DNA from: Oscillospiraceae bacterium
Lineage (GTDB): Bacteria; Bacillota; Clostridia; Oscillospirales; Oscillospiraceae
Assembly: GCA_902795345.1 (NCBI GenBank)
Contig: CADBKO010000012.1
Span: 1-59,918, forward strand
Length of the DNA stretch: 59,918 nucleotides
Direction: 5' to 3'
Part shown: positions 42,873-51,901 of the stretch, piece after piece
Layout of the letters: every line of letters starts with the position of its first letter
Numbering within the stretch: position 1 is the stretch's first letter
Position numbers and translations under genes: made by a program
The notes under the pieces: generated by a model
Told to the model about the DNA's origin: nothing
The model's input: the letters and a program-made list of their open reading frames with translations, nothing else
Databases searched by the model: none

Positions 42873-43781
42873 ATGGAACTGCGGCAGCTGGAATACTTTC
42901 TGGAGTGCGCCCAGCGCGGCTCCCTGACGCGGGCGGCGGAGGCGCTCTATACGACGCAGCCCCATGTCAGCCAGGTCATCCGGGCGCTGGAACGGGAACT
43001 GGGCGTGGCTCTGTTTCGCCGCACCGGAAGCGGCATCGTGCTGACCGAGGACGGCGAACGTATCCGCTTTTACGCGGAAAATGCCGTGAAAAATGCCGCG
43101 CTGATCCGGGACGCCGCCGCGGACGCCGGCGGGGAAACGCTGCGAATCGCAGCCAATCCCAGCAGCCGCCTCGCCTATCTGGCGGAGGAGTTTTTCCGTT
43201 CCGACGCTTCGGGCGGCATGACGCTGCAATATACGGAGTGCAGCATCGAACAGATGATGGAGCTGCTGGAGCACCGGCAGTATGATCTGGGGTTTCTCTT
43301 CGTGCCGGACCACAAGCGCGCTGCCTTTTCCCATTTGGCCCGGCGGCGGCACCTGGAATACCTGCCGCTGCTGCAAAGTGATCTGGTGCTCCACTGCGGC
43401 CCGGCCAGTCCCTTTTATGGGCGGGAGCGTGTGACGCCGGAGGAGCTGGATGGCCTTGCCTGTGTCCAGATGGAGGATGATTTCTTTTCCCTGGAGGAGC
43501 TTTTGACGGAGCATGAGGCCTTTCGCAGCGGAAAATGCTCTCTGCGGAAATGCGTGCGCACCAACAGCGACCACCTGATGCTGGACATGCTGCGCTCCAC
43601 GGATTACTGCAACATCGGCAGCTATTGGCTTCGGGAAAACCGGCGGGCTTCCGAGACCTGCCGGGCGCTGATCGAGGGCTTCGAGGGCCGGGTCGCCTTC
43701 GGCTGCCTGTCCATCGACAACCGGCCGCTCCGTTCGCCCGCCGCGGCATTTTTGGAACGCCTGCGGAAAGAAATCGGGTGA
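42873..43781 (+). CDS. LysR-family transcriptional regulator
   Basis: A 302-residue LysR-type regulator. The helix-turn-helix spans residues 1-60 (GSLTRAAEALYTTQPHVSQV with ALERELGVALFRR), followed by the two-lobed effector domain (GETLRIAANPSSRLAYLAEE onward). The effector is unknown. Divergent from the MATE gene, which it probably controls. A GGAGG site lies 8 nt before the ATG. Confidence 0.88.
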   Translation: MELRQLEYFLECAQRGSLTRAAEALYTTQPHVSQVIRALERELGVALFRRTGSGIVLTEDGERIRFYAENAVKNAALIRDAAADAGGETLRIAANPSSRLAYLAEEFFRSDASGGMTLQYTECSIEQMMELLEHRQYDLGFLFVPDHKRAAFSHLARRRHLEYLPLLQSDLVLHCGPASPFYGRERVTPEELDGLACVQMEDDFFSLEELLTEHEAFRSGKCSLRKCVRTNSDHLMLDMLRSTDYCNIGSYWLRENRRASETCRALIEGFEGRVAFGCLSIDNRPLRSPAAAFLERLRKEIG

Positions 43782-43868
43782 CGCTCATACGCGCCGGAAA
43801 AGGCGGGAGCATCGATCGCAGATAGTATGTCGAAGCCGGGCAATGCCGGCAGCGCAAGGAGGCGCAGC

Positions 43869-44066
43869 ATGAAAACGATCGTCGGGACGATCCTCGAAGT
43901 CGGCTTTGCAGAGTTTTCCCGTCATGGCGAAAAATACCTGATCCAGCCGGAGAGCAACAAAGGGTGCCACTATCTCAGCCTGTGGCGTCTCAACCCCAAA
44001 GCGGCCTGCTTGTGCCGCGTCTGCTTTGATGTTTTTGACGGAGTTTCGGAAGAGACCATGGTTTAA
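43869..44066 (+). CDS. Small hypothetical protein, possibly truncated
   Basis: A 65-residue protein with GGAGG 6 nt before its ATG and normal codon use. It has three Cys close together (ACLCRVC) and aromatic residues (KYLIQPESNKGCHYLSLWRL). It ends within 10 bp of the junction with the activase fragment, so the original C terminus may have been cut off. I do not recognise a characterised family. Confidence 0.45.
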   Translation: MKTIVGTILEVGFAEFSRHGEKYLIQPESNKGCHYLSLWRLNPKAACLCRVCFDVFDGVSEETMV

Positions 44067-44071
44067 GCAAG

Positions 44072-44481
44072 AAAGGTGCTGTCCCTGACGGACACCTTCT
44101 ACTTTGACCTGAAGATTATGGACAGCGGAAAGCACCGGGAGTATACGGGTCAGGGCAATGAGCAGATCCTTTCCAACGCCCGGTACCTGGCGGACAGCGG
44201 CGCGAATATCCTTTTCCGTCAGCCCCTGATCCCCGGCGTAAACAGCCCGGAAGAAAATGTGAAGGCCTCGGCGGACTTCATCCGAGGCCTGGGCAGAGAG
44301 GATCTGGCCCTGCAGCTCATCCCCTATCACCGCATGGGCACTTCCAAATACGCTGCCCTGGATATCCCCTACGCCTTGGAGGACATGAAGCCCATGACAG
44401 CCGAGGAGGTGGAGGCCGTGCGGGCTCTGTATGAGAGCTTTGGCGTTCCCTGCACCGTCTCCAAATAAACGAATATGCCTC
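44072..44481 (+). pseudogene. 3' fragment of a second glycyl-radical-enzyme activase gene
   Basis: The frame lacks any start codon with a ribosome site and corresponds to the last 129 residues of the activase at 56614-57522. I count 10 differences in 129 residues, about 92% identity, and the DNA stays alike from AAAGGTGCTGTCC through the stop codon to AAATAAACGAAT. The radical SAM Cys motif and the ferredoxin insert are missing, so the product cannot be active. This is the relic of a duplicated activase. No GRE gene adjoins it. Confidence 0.9.
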
Positions 44482-44482
44482 G

Positions 44483-44517
44483 CCGGGGGCTGCGCGGAGC
44501 CGCAGCCCCCGGTTTTT
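44483..44517 (+). terminator. Terminator after the activase fragment
   Basis: A 12-bp stem CCGGGGGCTGCG/CGCAGCCCCCGG with a 6-nt loop and a TTTTT tail, between the fragment and the convergent kinase gene. Confidence 0.75.
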
Positions 44518-44542
44518 CCGTCCGATTAACAAGAGAATCCCG

Positions 44543-47500
44543 TCAGTCACGGATCAGCTGTTCCAGCGTTTCAAACAGATGCTCCGATTCCACAGGCTTG
44601 CTCAAATGCGCGTTCATGCCCACCTGAAGCGAACGCTGAACGTCCTCGTCAAAGGCGTTCGCAGTCAGGGCGATGATCGGGATGGATTTCGCGTCCGGCC
44701 TGTCCAGCGCCCGGATCGACGCGGCCGCCTCCAGTCCGTCCATGACCGGCATGCGTATGTCCATAAGGACCGCCGCGTATGTGCCTTCCGCGCTTTGGGC
44801 GAACATATCCACGGCGATCCGGCCATTCTCCGCATGGTCGGCTTCCATATCGCGCAGGCTGAGGATATTCATCATGATCTCGGCATTGATCTCCATGTCT
44901 TCCGCGAGCAGGATGCGCTTCCCGGCCAGGTCGGCCTTATGAATGACCCTGTGCGCGGCAAGCCTCCTCTGGAGCGCCTGTTTGAACTCGTCAAGCACGC
45001 TGGAGGCGAACAGCGGCTTTGCAATAAAGCTGTCCACGCCGGCGGAGATCGCATCATCCATGATGTCGTCCCAGCTGTATGCCGTGAGAATGATGATGGC
45101 GGAGTCGTCGTCATATTGCTCTCTGATCCGGCGCGTGACCGCCACGCCGTCCTGCTCCGGCATTTTGAGATCTACCAGGATCAGGTTGTAGGCTGCCATT
45201 CTGCCGTGGGCAAGCTCCAGCATTTTCATCGCTTCGTCCCCGCTGAGGCAGGAGTCCGATACGATACCCACCTCCTCCAGCACCAGCTTGGCATGGGCGC
45301 AGGCGTCGGGATCGTCGTCAATGATCAGGACGCGCAGATCCTGGGGACACATCTCCAAATTCTCGTGCGTCCTCTCCTTGTCCGAGGTCCGCAGGGTCAC
45401 GGAAACGGTGAAGGTGGTGCCGACGCCCTTTTCGCTTTCGACGGAAATATTGCCGTTCATCATTTCCACAAGGTTTTTGGTAATGGCCATGCCCAGACCG
45501 GTGCTGCCGAATTTGTTCGCCTTGCTCTCGTCCTCCTGTGAGAAGGGATCAAAAACCTTCGGCAGGTAGTCCTTGTCCATGCCGATTCCGGTGTCCTTCA
45601 CGATGAAGCGCAGGGTCGCCTTGTCCTCGAAGCTGCCAAGGGGCTCCACAAGGAAGGTGACGCTTCCGCCGGCCGGGGTGAATTTGACGGCGTTGCTCAG
45701 AATGTTGAGGAGGATCTGCTTGAGCTTCATATCGTCGCCGATATAATAGCTGTTGACCTTGCCGGTGATGCGGCAGTCATAAGACAGCCCCTTCTCCTGG
45801 CACTGGCCGTTAATCATGGTGTTGATCTGCTCCAGAACCTCCTGCAGGGAAAATTCCTCATTCTTCAGGGCCATTCTTCCACTCTCGATCCGGCTCATAT
45901 CCAGGATCCCGTTGATCAGGGAGAGCAGATGCTTTGCGCTGCCGGAGATCTTTTGAAGGCGTTCCCTCGTGAGGTCGTTCAGATCCGGATCCTGGAGCGC
46001 AAGGGTATTCAGTCCGATGATGGCGTTCATGGGTGTGCGGATCTCATGGCTCATGGAGGACAGGAAGGAAGTCTTTGCGGCATTGGCCTCCTCTGCCTGC
46101 GCCAGTGCGGATTTGAGCGTTTCCTGCTGCTCCGACAGGGTCTTTTCCATCTGTTTTTGCTTCGTGATATCCACAAAGATGCCGATATAGGTAATGGGGG
46201 TGCCGTCGGGCCGGCGTGTCAGCTGGCCCATGGCATGAAACCAGCGCCAGCCTTCCTTTTTTGTTTTCAGCTGATACTCGACATCGTAGGCCGTCCGGCC
46301 GGTATAATCGTTGATCGCGTCGTAAAATTGCTTCAGCACGCGCTCCTTGTCGTCCTTGGCCAGCAGATCGGACCAGGATTCCAGCTTGTCGGGAAAATCC
46401 TCTTTGCTGTTGTAGCCCAGCATCCGGCGGAACGTGTCCGACCATGAGACGCTGGCCATTTGCCCCTGTTTGTCAAAGTCCATGTACCAGGGGCCGGAAT
46501 CCAGCATATCATGCAAAGCGGTCAGGGATTCATTCTGCCGCTCCTGCTGCAAAAGCTGATCCTGCAGCTTCAGCCGCGTCTCCAGCTCCTGCTGTTTGAC
46601 TCGGTTCTCGGCCTCCACCGTCTCCTTTTCCAGCATGAGGCGGCTGTTCTTTCGATTCTGGGTAACGACGACAAAGAATATGCCGAACACCAGGAGCGTG
46701 GTGAGAACGCTCTGCATCAGGTTGCGGCTGATAATGGCTCTGGTAATGATATTGATCTGCTCCCCGACGACGCTTTCCCGGATCAGATATGTGAGCATCC
46801 AGTCCGTGCCCGTGACCGGAAGATAATACAGGGTCTCTTCGATGCCGTTGTAGTTGAAGGTGATCACACCTTCCCGTCCGGCAGAGAAGTCCCCATTCAC
46901 CTGTTCAAAAGAGGAGCCATCCTTAAATACGGCGATGGTCAGAGCATCCAGAAGATTATCGCTGCTGGCCAGTCCGCCCAGAACCACGTTGGTCAGGGAA
47001 ATGCCGGTCCTGTCATAGAGGTTGCAGAAGGTCACGCCGTTGGCGTCAGACTGGAGAGACAGTCCCTCCAGCAGGACGTCCATATCGATTTCCATGAAGC
47101 AGCAGGTCAGCGTTTGCCCGTTAAAGGGCAAATGCTCGACCGGTACGGCGATGACGACCTTTTTGTCCTCGGTGTTGATGTCTTTGATGGATACCTGCGG
47201 GCCTGCAATGGTCATATAGTCAAAGCTGTAATCGCCGATGTTGTAGATCGGCCCCAGGGAAGTATAGATCGTCCCGCCGGTATCCACGAATGCAAACTTC
47301 TCGGCGCTGTAGAGCTTTTTCATCCTGGCCTGAAAGGCCTGAAGATGCTCCATATCCGACAGATCGGTTTCGTCCAGCAGCTCCAGGGCGTGGTCAATAT
47401 TCTGAATGTTGCTGTATATATTGGAGGCTACGACCTGCTCCCTCCGGCCTGCCAGTTCGCCCAGATAGAAATTGCTGACAACGTGAACCGCTTTTTCTGT

Positions 47501-47614
47501 ATTTTTCCGGGCGCTGACGCCCGTCAGAAACGTAGATAAAACCAGAAGCAGCACAATGACAGCGGCGCTGATCACGGTTATTTTCAGCGTGCCGGTCTTC
47601 AGCTTATCTCTCAT
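44543..47614 (-). CDS. Hybrid sensor histidine kinase with two receiver domains
   Basis: A 1023-residue membrane kinase. Order: helix 1 (residues 11-31), extracytoplasmic sensor of about 270 residues (Cache-like), helix 2 (301-318), coiled coil, PAS domain (about 370-490), HisKA with phospho-acceptor His523 (SSMSHEIRTPMNAIIG), HATPase (NAVKFTPAGG, DTGIGMDKDYL, GLGMAITKNLV), receiver 1 (LILVDLKMPEQDG) and receiver 2 (AVLMDIRMPVMDG). No Hpt or DNA-binding output is attached and no response regulator lies nearby, so signalling must continue in trans. The ligand is unknown. Monocistronic. Confidence 0.92.
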   Translation of the reverse strand: MRDKLKTGTLKITVISAAVIVLLLVLSTFLTGVSARKNTEKAVHVVSNFYLGELAGRREQVVASNIYSNIQNIDHALELLDETDLSDMEHLQAFQARMKKLYSAEKFAFVDTGGTIYTSLGPIYNIGDYSFDYMTIAGPQVSIKDINTEDKKVVIAVPVEHLPFNGQTLTCCFMEIDMDVLLEGLSLQSDANGVTFCNLYDRTGISLTNVVLGGLASSDNLLDALTIAVFKDGSSFEQVNGDFSAGREGVITFNYNGIEETLYYLPVTGTDWMLTYLIRESVVGEQINIITRAIISRNLMQSVLTTLLVFGIFFVVVTQNRKNSRLMLEKETVEAENRVKQQELETRLKLQDQLLQQERQNESLTALHDMLDSGPWYMDFDKQGQMASVSWSDTFRRMLGYNSKEDFPDKLESWSDLLAKDDKERVLKQFYDAINDYTGRTAYDVEYQLKTKKEGWRWFHAMGQLTRRPDGTPITYIGIFVDITKQKQMEKTLSEQQETLKSALAQAEEANAAKTSFLSSMSHEIRTPMNAIIGLNTLALQDPDLNDLTRERLQKISGSAKHLLSLINGILDMSRIESGRMALKNEEFSLQEVLEQINTMINGQCQEKGLSYDCRITGKVNSYYIGDDMKLKQILLNILSNAVKFTPAGGSVTFLVEPLGSFEDKATLRFIVKDTGIGMDKDYLPKVFDPFSQEDESKANKFGSTGLGMAITKNLVEMMNGNISVESEKGVGTTFTVSVTLRTSDKERTHENLEMCPQDLRVLIIDDDPDACAHAKLVLEEVGIVSDSCLSGDEAMKMLELAHGRMAAYNLILVDLKMPEQDGVAVTRRIREQYDDDSAIIILTAYSWDDIMDDAISAGVDSFIAKPLFASSVLDEFKQALQRRLAAHRVIHKADLAGKRILLAEDMEINAEIMMNILSLRDMEADHAENGRIAVDMFAQSAEGTYAAVLMDIRMPVMDGLEAAASIRALDRPDAKSIPIIALTANAFDEDVQRSLQVGMNAHLSKPVESEHLFETLEQLIRD

Positions 47615-47844
47615 GTTTCTTCCCTTTCTGCGATTGCTGCCGTGCAGCTCCGCATGTATCGTTTCAATCCATGCCCTCGTTTAGCCGTTTCCTGCGGATT
47701 GTACAATATATATAATTTTATCATGCATCTTATCCGCTTTCAATAAGCGGGCAATATTCCAAGGCAATTCCGCATAATTCCGGCGCTGGTGTGGGGTATG
47801 GGCAGTTGTTATCACTGATGCGAAACTATCCGGCTTTTCAAAAA

Positions 47845-47881
47845 AAGAGCACAAGGCCCGGAAAAAAGGCCTTGTGCTCTT
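47845..47881 (-). terminator. Terminator of the LysR gene
   Basis: A 14-bp stem (47845-47858 with 47868-47881) followed on the minus strand by a T-run. It lies about 316 nt downstream of the LysR stop. The stretch 47882-48197 is GC-rich but shows no convincing gene; 47615-47844 is the kinase leader. Confidence 0.7.
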
Positions 47882-48197
47882 GATTTCCTTGCTGCTGGGA
47901 CACTCCGTTGACGGCTTTCGGCGCGATGACGGCGCTCTCAAACACACAGGCCTTGCCAACGTCCGTGCCTGTGCCCGCCCGATGATCCGCCGGAGGGGCC
48001 TCCGCCTCCGAGATATGGCCGCCCAGGCCAAAGGATCCGCTTGGCGTCCTCCGGATCCCTGCGGAGCGTGGCGCAGACCGCTTCCCAGGAGAGAGCGGGT
48101 GCGGTTTTCCCGCCGGGAGCGGAGGGCAATACGCAGCTCAATGGCGCCGATTCCTGCGAGGAGCTTTTGCCGACGTTCAGGGCGTCCTCTCCTTTGC

Positions 48198-49097
48198 TCA
48201 AATCACGTCTGCCGAAGGCATGCCGGCGTCGCCTGGCCGCAGGAAGGCGGCAAAATCCGCCGCCGCAGGGGTGTGCTTTTCCTTTCGCCAGGCCAGTACG
48301 ACCTTGCCGTGGAAGGCCCGTTTCGCCGGGAGGTAGGCAAGCTCGGCGGTTTCCGTCTCGCTGCGGACCATTTTGCTGTCGATGGAAAATCCGCCCTCCC
48401 GGACGATCCGGGTGGACAGCACATAGTAGGAGCCCGCATAGCGCACCTCGGCGGGCCGGATGCCGTAGCTCGCGCAGATCTCCTCCGCCAGACGCCGCTG
48501 CACTGCGGATTCCAGAATGAGGGGCCGCCCGTTCAGGGTTTCCAGCCCCGCCTCTCCCAGGGCCTTGGGTACCAGGAAGAAAAGGGGATATTCGCAGAGG
48601 AAAAGCGTGTCGAACTCCGACGGAGGCCCCAGCTCCGATTCCAGCGTCAGGACGAGGTCCAGCTCCTCGCACAGGAGCTTCCGGCGCAGGGAGGCAGCAT
48701 CGTAGCGCTCCAAAGCGATGTTCATGTCCGGGTGCTGCAGGGTGTAGGCCTGGATCTGCTCCTGGGCCACCAGAAAGGCCACCTCCCGGTTCAGGCAGCC
48801 GATCCGGAGATCGGGGGCGCCGCTGCGCCGCATCTGGCGGAAAATATCCTCCACGCTTACCCGGAAGCGGTGATATTCAAAATCCAGGCGGGCGTACAGC
48901 TCCCTGCCCTCCTCCGTCAGCTGCACGCCCCGGTTGGTTCGGGAAAACAGGGGGCCGCCGTAGTCCTTTTCGATCCGGGAAATGGTCTTGCTCAGGGCCG
49001 GCTGGCTGATATACAGCTCCTGGGCGGCCCTGGAGATATTCTGGTGCTTGGCCGCGCAGAGGAACACCTCGATTTGACGCATGTTGATGGTAGGCAT
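48198..49097 (-). CDS. LysR-family regulator, divergent from the GRE operon
   Basis: A 299-residue LysR-type regulator: helix-turn-helix at residues 1-62 (QNISRAAQELYISQPALSKT), then an effector-binding domain with APDLRIGCLNREVAFLVAQE. It is transcribed away from the glycyl radical enzyme gene, 313 bp apart, the usual layout for a LysR activator of the neighbouring operon. The inducer is probably the imported GRE substrate (inference). Confidence 0.88.
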   Translation of the reverse strand: MPTINMRQIEVFLCAAKHQNISRAAQELYISQPALSKTISRIEKDYGGPLFSRTNRGVQLTEEGRELYARLDFEYHRFRVSVEDIFRQMRRSGAPDLRIGCLNREVAFLVAQEQIQAYTLQHPDMNIALERYDAASLRRKLLCEELDLVLTLESELGPPSEFDTLFLCEYPLFFLVPKALGEAGLETLNGRPLILESAVQRRLAEEICASYGIRPAEVRYAGSYYVLSTRIVREGGFSIDSKMVRSETETAELAYLPAKRAFHGKVVLAWRKEKHTPAAADFAAFLRPGDAGMPSADVI

Positions 49098-49201
49098 AAT
49101 AAATCGCCCCTTCTGATATAACCGGAAATTTGGCTGATTATAACATAGGACAGAGGGAAAGTCACCCTCCCTGCTATAGCTTTATTTCATATCTGGGTCC
49201 G

Positions 49202-49230
49202 TTGACGGGGCGAAGAAATTGGGATATTCT
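49202..49230 (+). promoter_or_regulatory. Candidate promoter of the GRE operon
   Basis: TTGACG (49202-49207), 17-nt spacer, TATTCT (49225-49230). It leaves a leader of about 170 nt before the ATG at 49411. The 313-bp LysR/GRE gap also holds TATAAC direct repeats near 49119 and 49137 and a GC-rich inverted stretch near 49258-49305. Confidence 0.5.
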
Positions 49231-49410
49231 TTAACCGGCTGAGAATCATAGGCTCACGGCCGGGAAATAGCGGTGCGATCCCCTGCCGGGCCGGGCAGAA
49301 TGGCGGATATGTCGGCAAACCGGCAAAATCGGCTTCTGATATTCCCGAAAATTACGACAGCTATAAACTGAAAGCATAGGCAACCAGACTTCATTCCGGA
49401 GGTAATGCAT

Positions 49411-51855
49411 ATGTACGAAATCGACAAGTCCCTTCTGGAAAAAATCGACGCCCTGGAGCTCAGCGAACGCAACGTCGCCTGGCGCAAGGCGATGAAGGAG
49501 GCTCCCTGGCGCGTGTACGTGGATCGGGAGCGCCTGACCATAGCGTCCTGGCACGAAACCGAGGGCGAGGATCTGGAGCTCCGCACCGCCAAAATGCTGA
49601 AAAAGGTCATGGACAACGTGCCTATCAAGATCCATCCTTTCGATGAGATCGTGGGCCGGCCCACCACCGGCGTCATCGGCTGCCAGACGGCCATCAACGT
49701 CTGCGGCGACTATATCCACGACATATGGAATGACGACGGGGTCATCGGCGTGACCCTGGACGCCTCCGCCATCCTGAATAAGGAGGAGCTGGAGGTCCTG
49801 CGGGAGGCCGCACGCCTTTTCGAGCCCAACTGCATGCCCAAGCGCACTTACGACGCCTGGCATGCGCTGGTGGGGGATTGGGCAAAGCAGACGGAAGCCG
49901 CCAAGCTGCGGGACCCCGGCCTGCAGAACGGCATCACCGGGCAAAGCACCTCCGCCCTGGACTGGCCCAACATCCTGCCCGTCGGCCTGAAGGAATACAT
50001 CCGCCGCTGTGAGCAGCACATTGAGGACTATATCGCCTCCGGCGGTACGGACGTGAACAAAGTCTATTTCTGGCAGGCCGCCATCATCACGCTCCAGGCC
50101 ACCATCGACCATTCCCGCCGCTATGCCTCCCTGGCCCGGAAGATGGCCGAAGAGGAAAGCGACCCTGCGGAGAAGGCGCGACTCATGAAGATCGCGGAGA
50201 CCTGCGACTATGTGCCGGAAAACCCGCCCCGCACCTTCCACGAGGCCCTGCAGTTCATGGAGATGTGCTCCCTGGGGAAGTACTTCGAGAACCCCATGCA
50301 GAATAACTCCCACTGGGCCCGCGCCGACCAGTATCTTTACGGTTATTTCAAGAATGACCTCAAAAACGGCGTGCCGCTGGAGCAGATCGCCTCCGACCTG
50401 GCGGACATGATCGGCCGCTGGGGCACCCAGACCTTCGTTTCCGACGACATGAACAAGGAGACCCATCAGATCAACTTCGGCATCAACAACGTCATGGTGG
50501 GCGGCCTGGGCCAGGATCATACGGATATGACCAACGAGCTGAGCTACCTCATCCTCCACGTGGTGGCCAAGCTGAAGCTCTCCAGCCCCACCGTGGGCCT
50601 CCGGTGGAACAACCAGACCCCGGACTGGATCATGCGCAAGGCTATCCGCACCAACCTGGAGACCAGGGGCGGCATCCCCCTGTTCCAAAGCGATGAGGTC
50701 ATGATCCGCAAATACATGGACTGGGGCATCCCCTATGAGGAGGCCTGCGAGTGGCGGGGCCTGGGCTGCGTCTATCCCTGCCTGCCCAACCGGGCGGAGC
50801 ACTACGGCGCCGAGGGCGTGGCGGCCTACAACCTGGCGGGCGTCCTGCATCTGACCCTCCACAACGGCCTGGACATCAACGGGGTGCGCACCGGCCTGGA
50901 GACCGGCGACCCCCGCAGCTTTGCGTCCTTTGAAGAACTCTATGAAGCCTTCTTCAAGCAGGAAAAGGCGCTGGTCCATAAGGCCCTGTGGCTGGGCGCC
51001 GTGGCCAGGGACATCTGCTGGGAATTCATCCGTACCCCCTTCCTCTCCATCCTGGGCATCGAGGCCAGCATGGATCTGGGCCAGGACCTCACCAAGGCCC
51101 ATCCCGACTACAGCATGTTCGGCGTGTCCGACCGGGCCATCATCGACGTGGCGGACTCCTTCGTGGCCATCAAGAAGCTGGTATATGAGGACAAGGTCCT
51201 CACCATGGCGGAGCTGATGGACGCCCTGGACTCCAACTTCGCCGGGGAAAAGGGCGAGGAGATCAGGCAGCTCTGCCTCCGTCAGCCCAAGTACGGCAAC
51301 GACATCGAGGAGGCCGACGAGATGGTCAGGCGAGTGTCCGACCGCTCCGCCGAGATCATCTACTCCTTCAACAACGCCCCCTTCCGGAATATGATCATCT
51401 CCCGGGAGGGCCTGGCCTGGCACTATTTCGGCGGCCTGGGCGCCGGCGCTCTGCCCGACGGGCGGCCTGCCCTGGAGCCTCTGAACGACGGCTCCCTGAG
51501 CCCTATGCGCGGCGCGGACAAAAACGGGCCCACCGCCGTCCTGCGCAGCGCCATGCGCTCCGGTTATTCCAGCGTTTGCTGCGCCGCCGTGCTGAACCAG
51601 AAATTCAATTCCTCTCTCCTGGGCTCCCCCGAGAGCATCGACAAGCTGATTGCCTACACCAATGCTTATATGAAAGCGGGAGGCTCCCACATCCAGTACA
51701 ACATCCTGGACACGGAGCAGCTGAAGGACGCAAAAGTCCATCCGGAGAACTACTCCGACCTGATCGTCCGCATCGGCGGCTTCAGCGCCTACTTCGTCCA
51801 GCTCAGCAAGGGCATCCAGGACGACGTGATCTATCGCAGCGAATTTGAACTGTAA
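49411..51855 (+). CDS. Glycyl radical enzyme of unassigned function (PFL/GRE superfamily)
   Basis: An 814-residue glycyl radical enzyme. The radical loop is RIGGFSAYF, with the radical Gly at about residue 790, 24 residues from the end as in the family. The finger loop GLGCVYPCLPNR places the thiyl Cys at 453, but the Glu of the Cys-x-Glu motif used by glycerol, choline, hydroxyproline and hydroxyphenylacetate enzymes is Tyr455. A second Cys (457) follows. It is thus neither a PFL (Cys-Cys pair) nor a standard dehydratase/lyase/decarboxylase. Start ATG 49411 has GGAGG 8 nt upstream. First gene of an operon with a CUT2 transporter and its own activase, so it probably acts on an imported polar compound. 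Confidence 0.93.
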   Translation: MYEIDKSLLEKIDALELSERNVAWRKAMKEAPWRVYVDRERLTIASWHETEGEDLELRTAKMLKKVMDNVPIKIHPFDEIVGRPTTGVIGCQTAINVCGDYIHDIWNDDGVIGVTLDASAILNKEELEVLREAARLFEPNCMPKRTYDAWHALVGDWAKQTEAAKLRDPGLQNGITGQSTSALDWPNILPVGLKEYIRRCEQHIEDYIASGGTDVNKVYFWQAAIITLQATIDHSRRYASLARKMAEEESDPAEKARLMKIAETCDYVPENPPRTFHEALQFMEMCSLGKYFENPMQNNSHWARADQYLYGYFKNDLKNGVPLEQIASDLADMIGRWGTQTFVSDDMNKETHQINFGINNVMVGGLGQDHTDMTNELSYLILHVVAKLKLSSPTVGLRWNNQTPDWIMRKAIRTNLETRGGIPLFQSDEVMIRKYMDWGIPYEEACEWRGLGCVYPCLPNRAEHYGAEGVAAYNLAGVLHLTLHNGLDINGVRTGLETGDPRSFASFEELYEAFFKQEKALVHKALWLGAVARDICWEFIRTPFLSILGIEASMDLGQDLTKAHPDYSMFGVSDRAIIDVADSFVAIKKLVYEDKVLTMAELMDALDSNFAGEKGEEIRQLCLRQPKYGNDIEEADEMVRRVSDRSAEIIYSFNNAPFRNMIISREGLAWHYFGGLGAGALPDGRPALEPLNDGSLSPMRGADKNGPTAVLRSAMRSGYSSVCCAAVLNQKFNSSLLGSPESIDKLIAYTNAYMKAGGSHIQYNILDTEQLKDAKVHPENYSDLIVRIGGFSAYFVQLSKGIQDDVIYRSEFEL

Positions 51856-51901
51856 ACAGCAAAATCATATAGAACGCCGATTCAAAAATGGAGGAAAAGA
51901 A

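Noticed and set aside
47681..48197. Possible gene remnant downstream of the LysR gene
   Set aside because: The GC-rich stretch before the terminator gives short open frames in several phases, but no family motif could be named with any confidence.
49246..51741. 831-residue minus-strand frame opposite the GRE
   Set aside because: Antisense shadow of an unmistakable glycyl radical enzyme.
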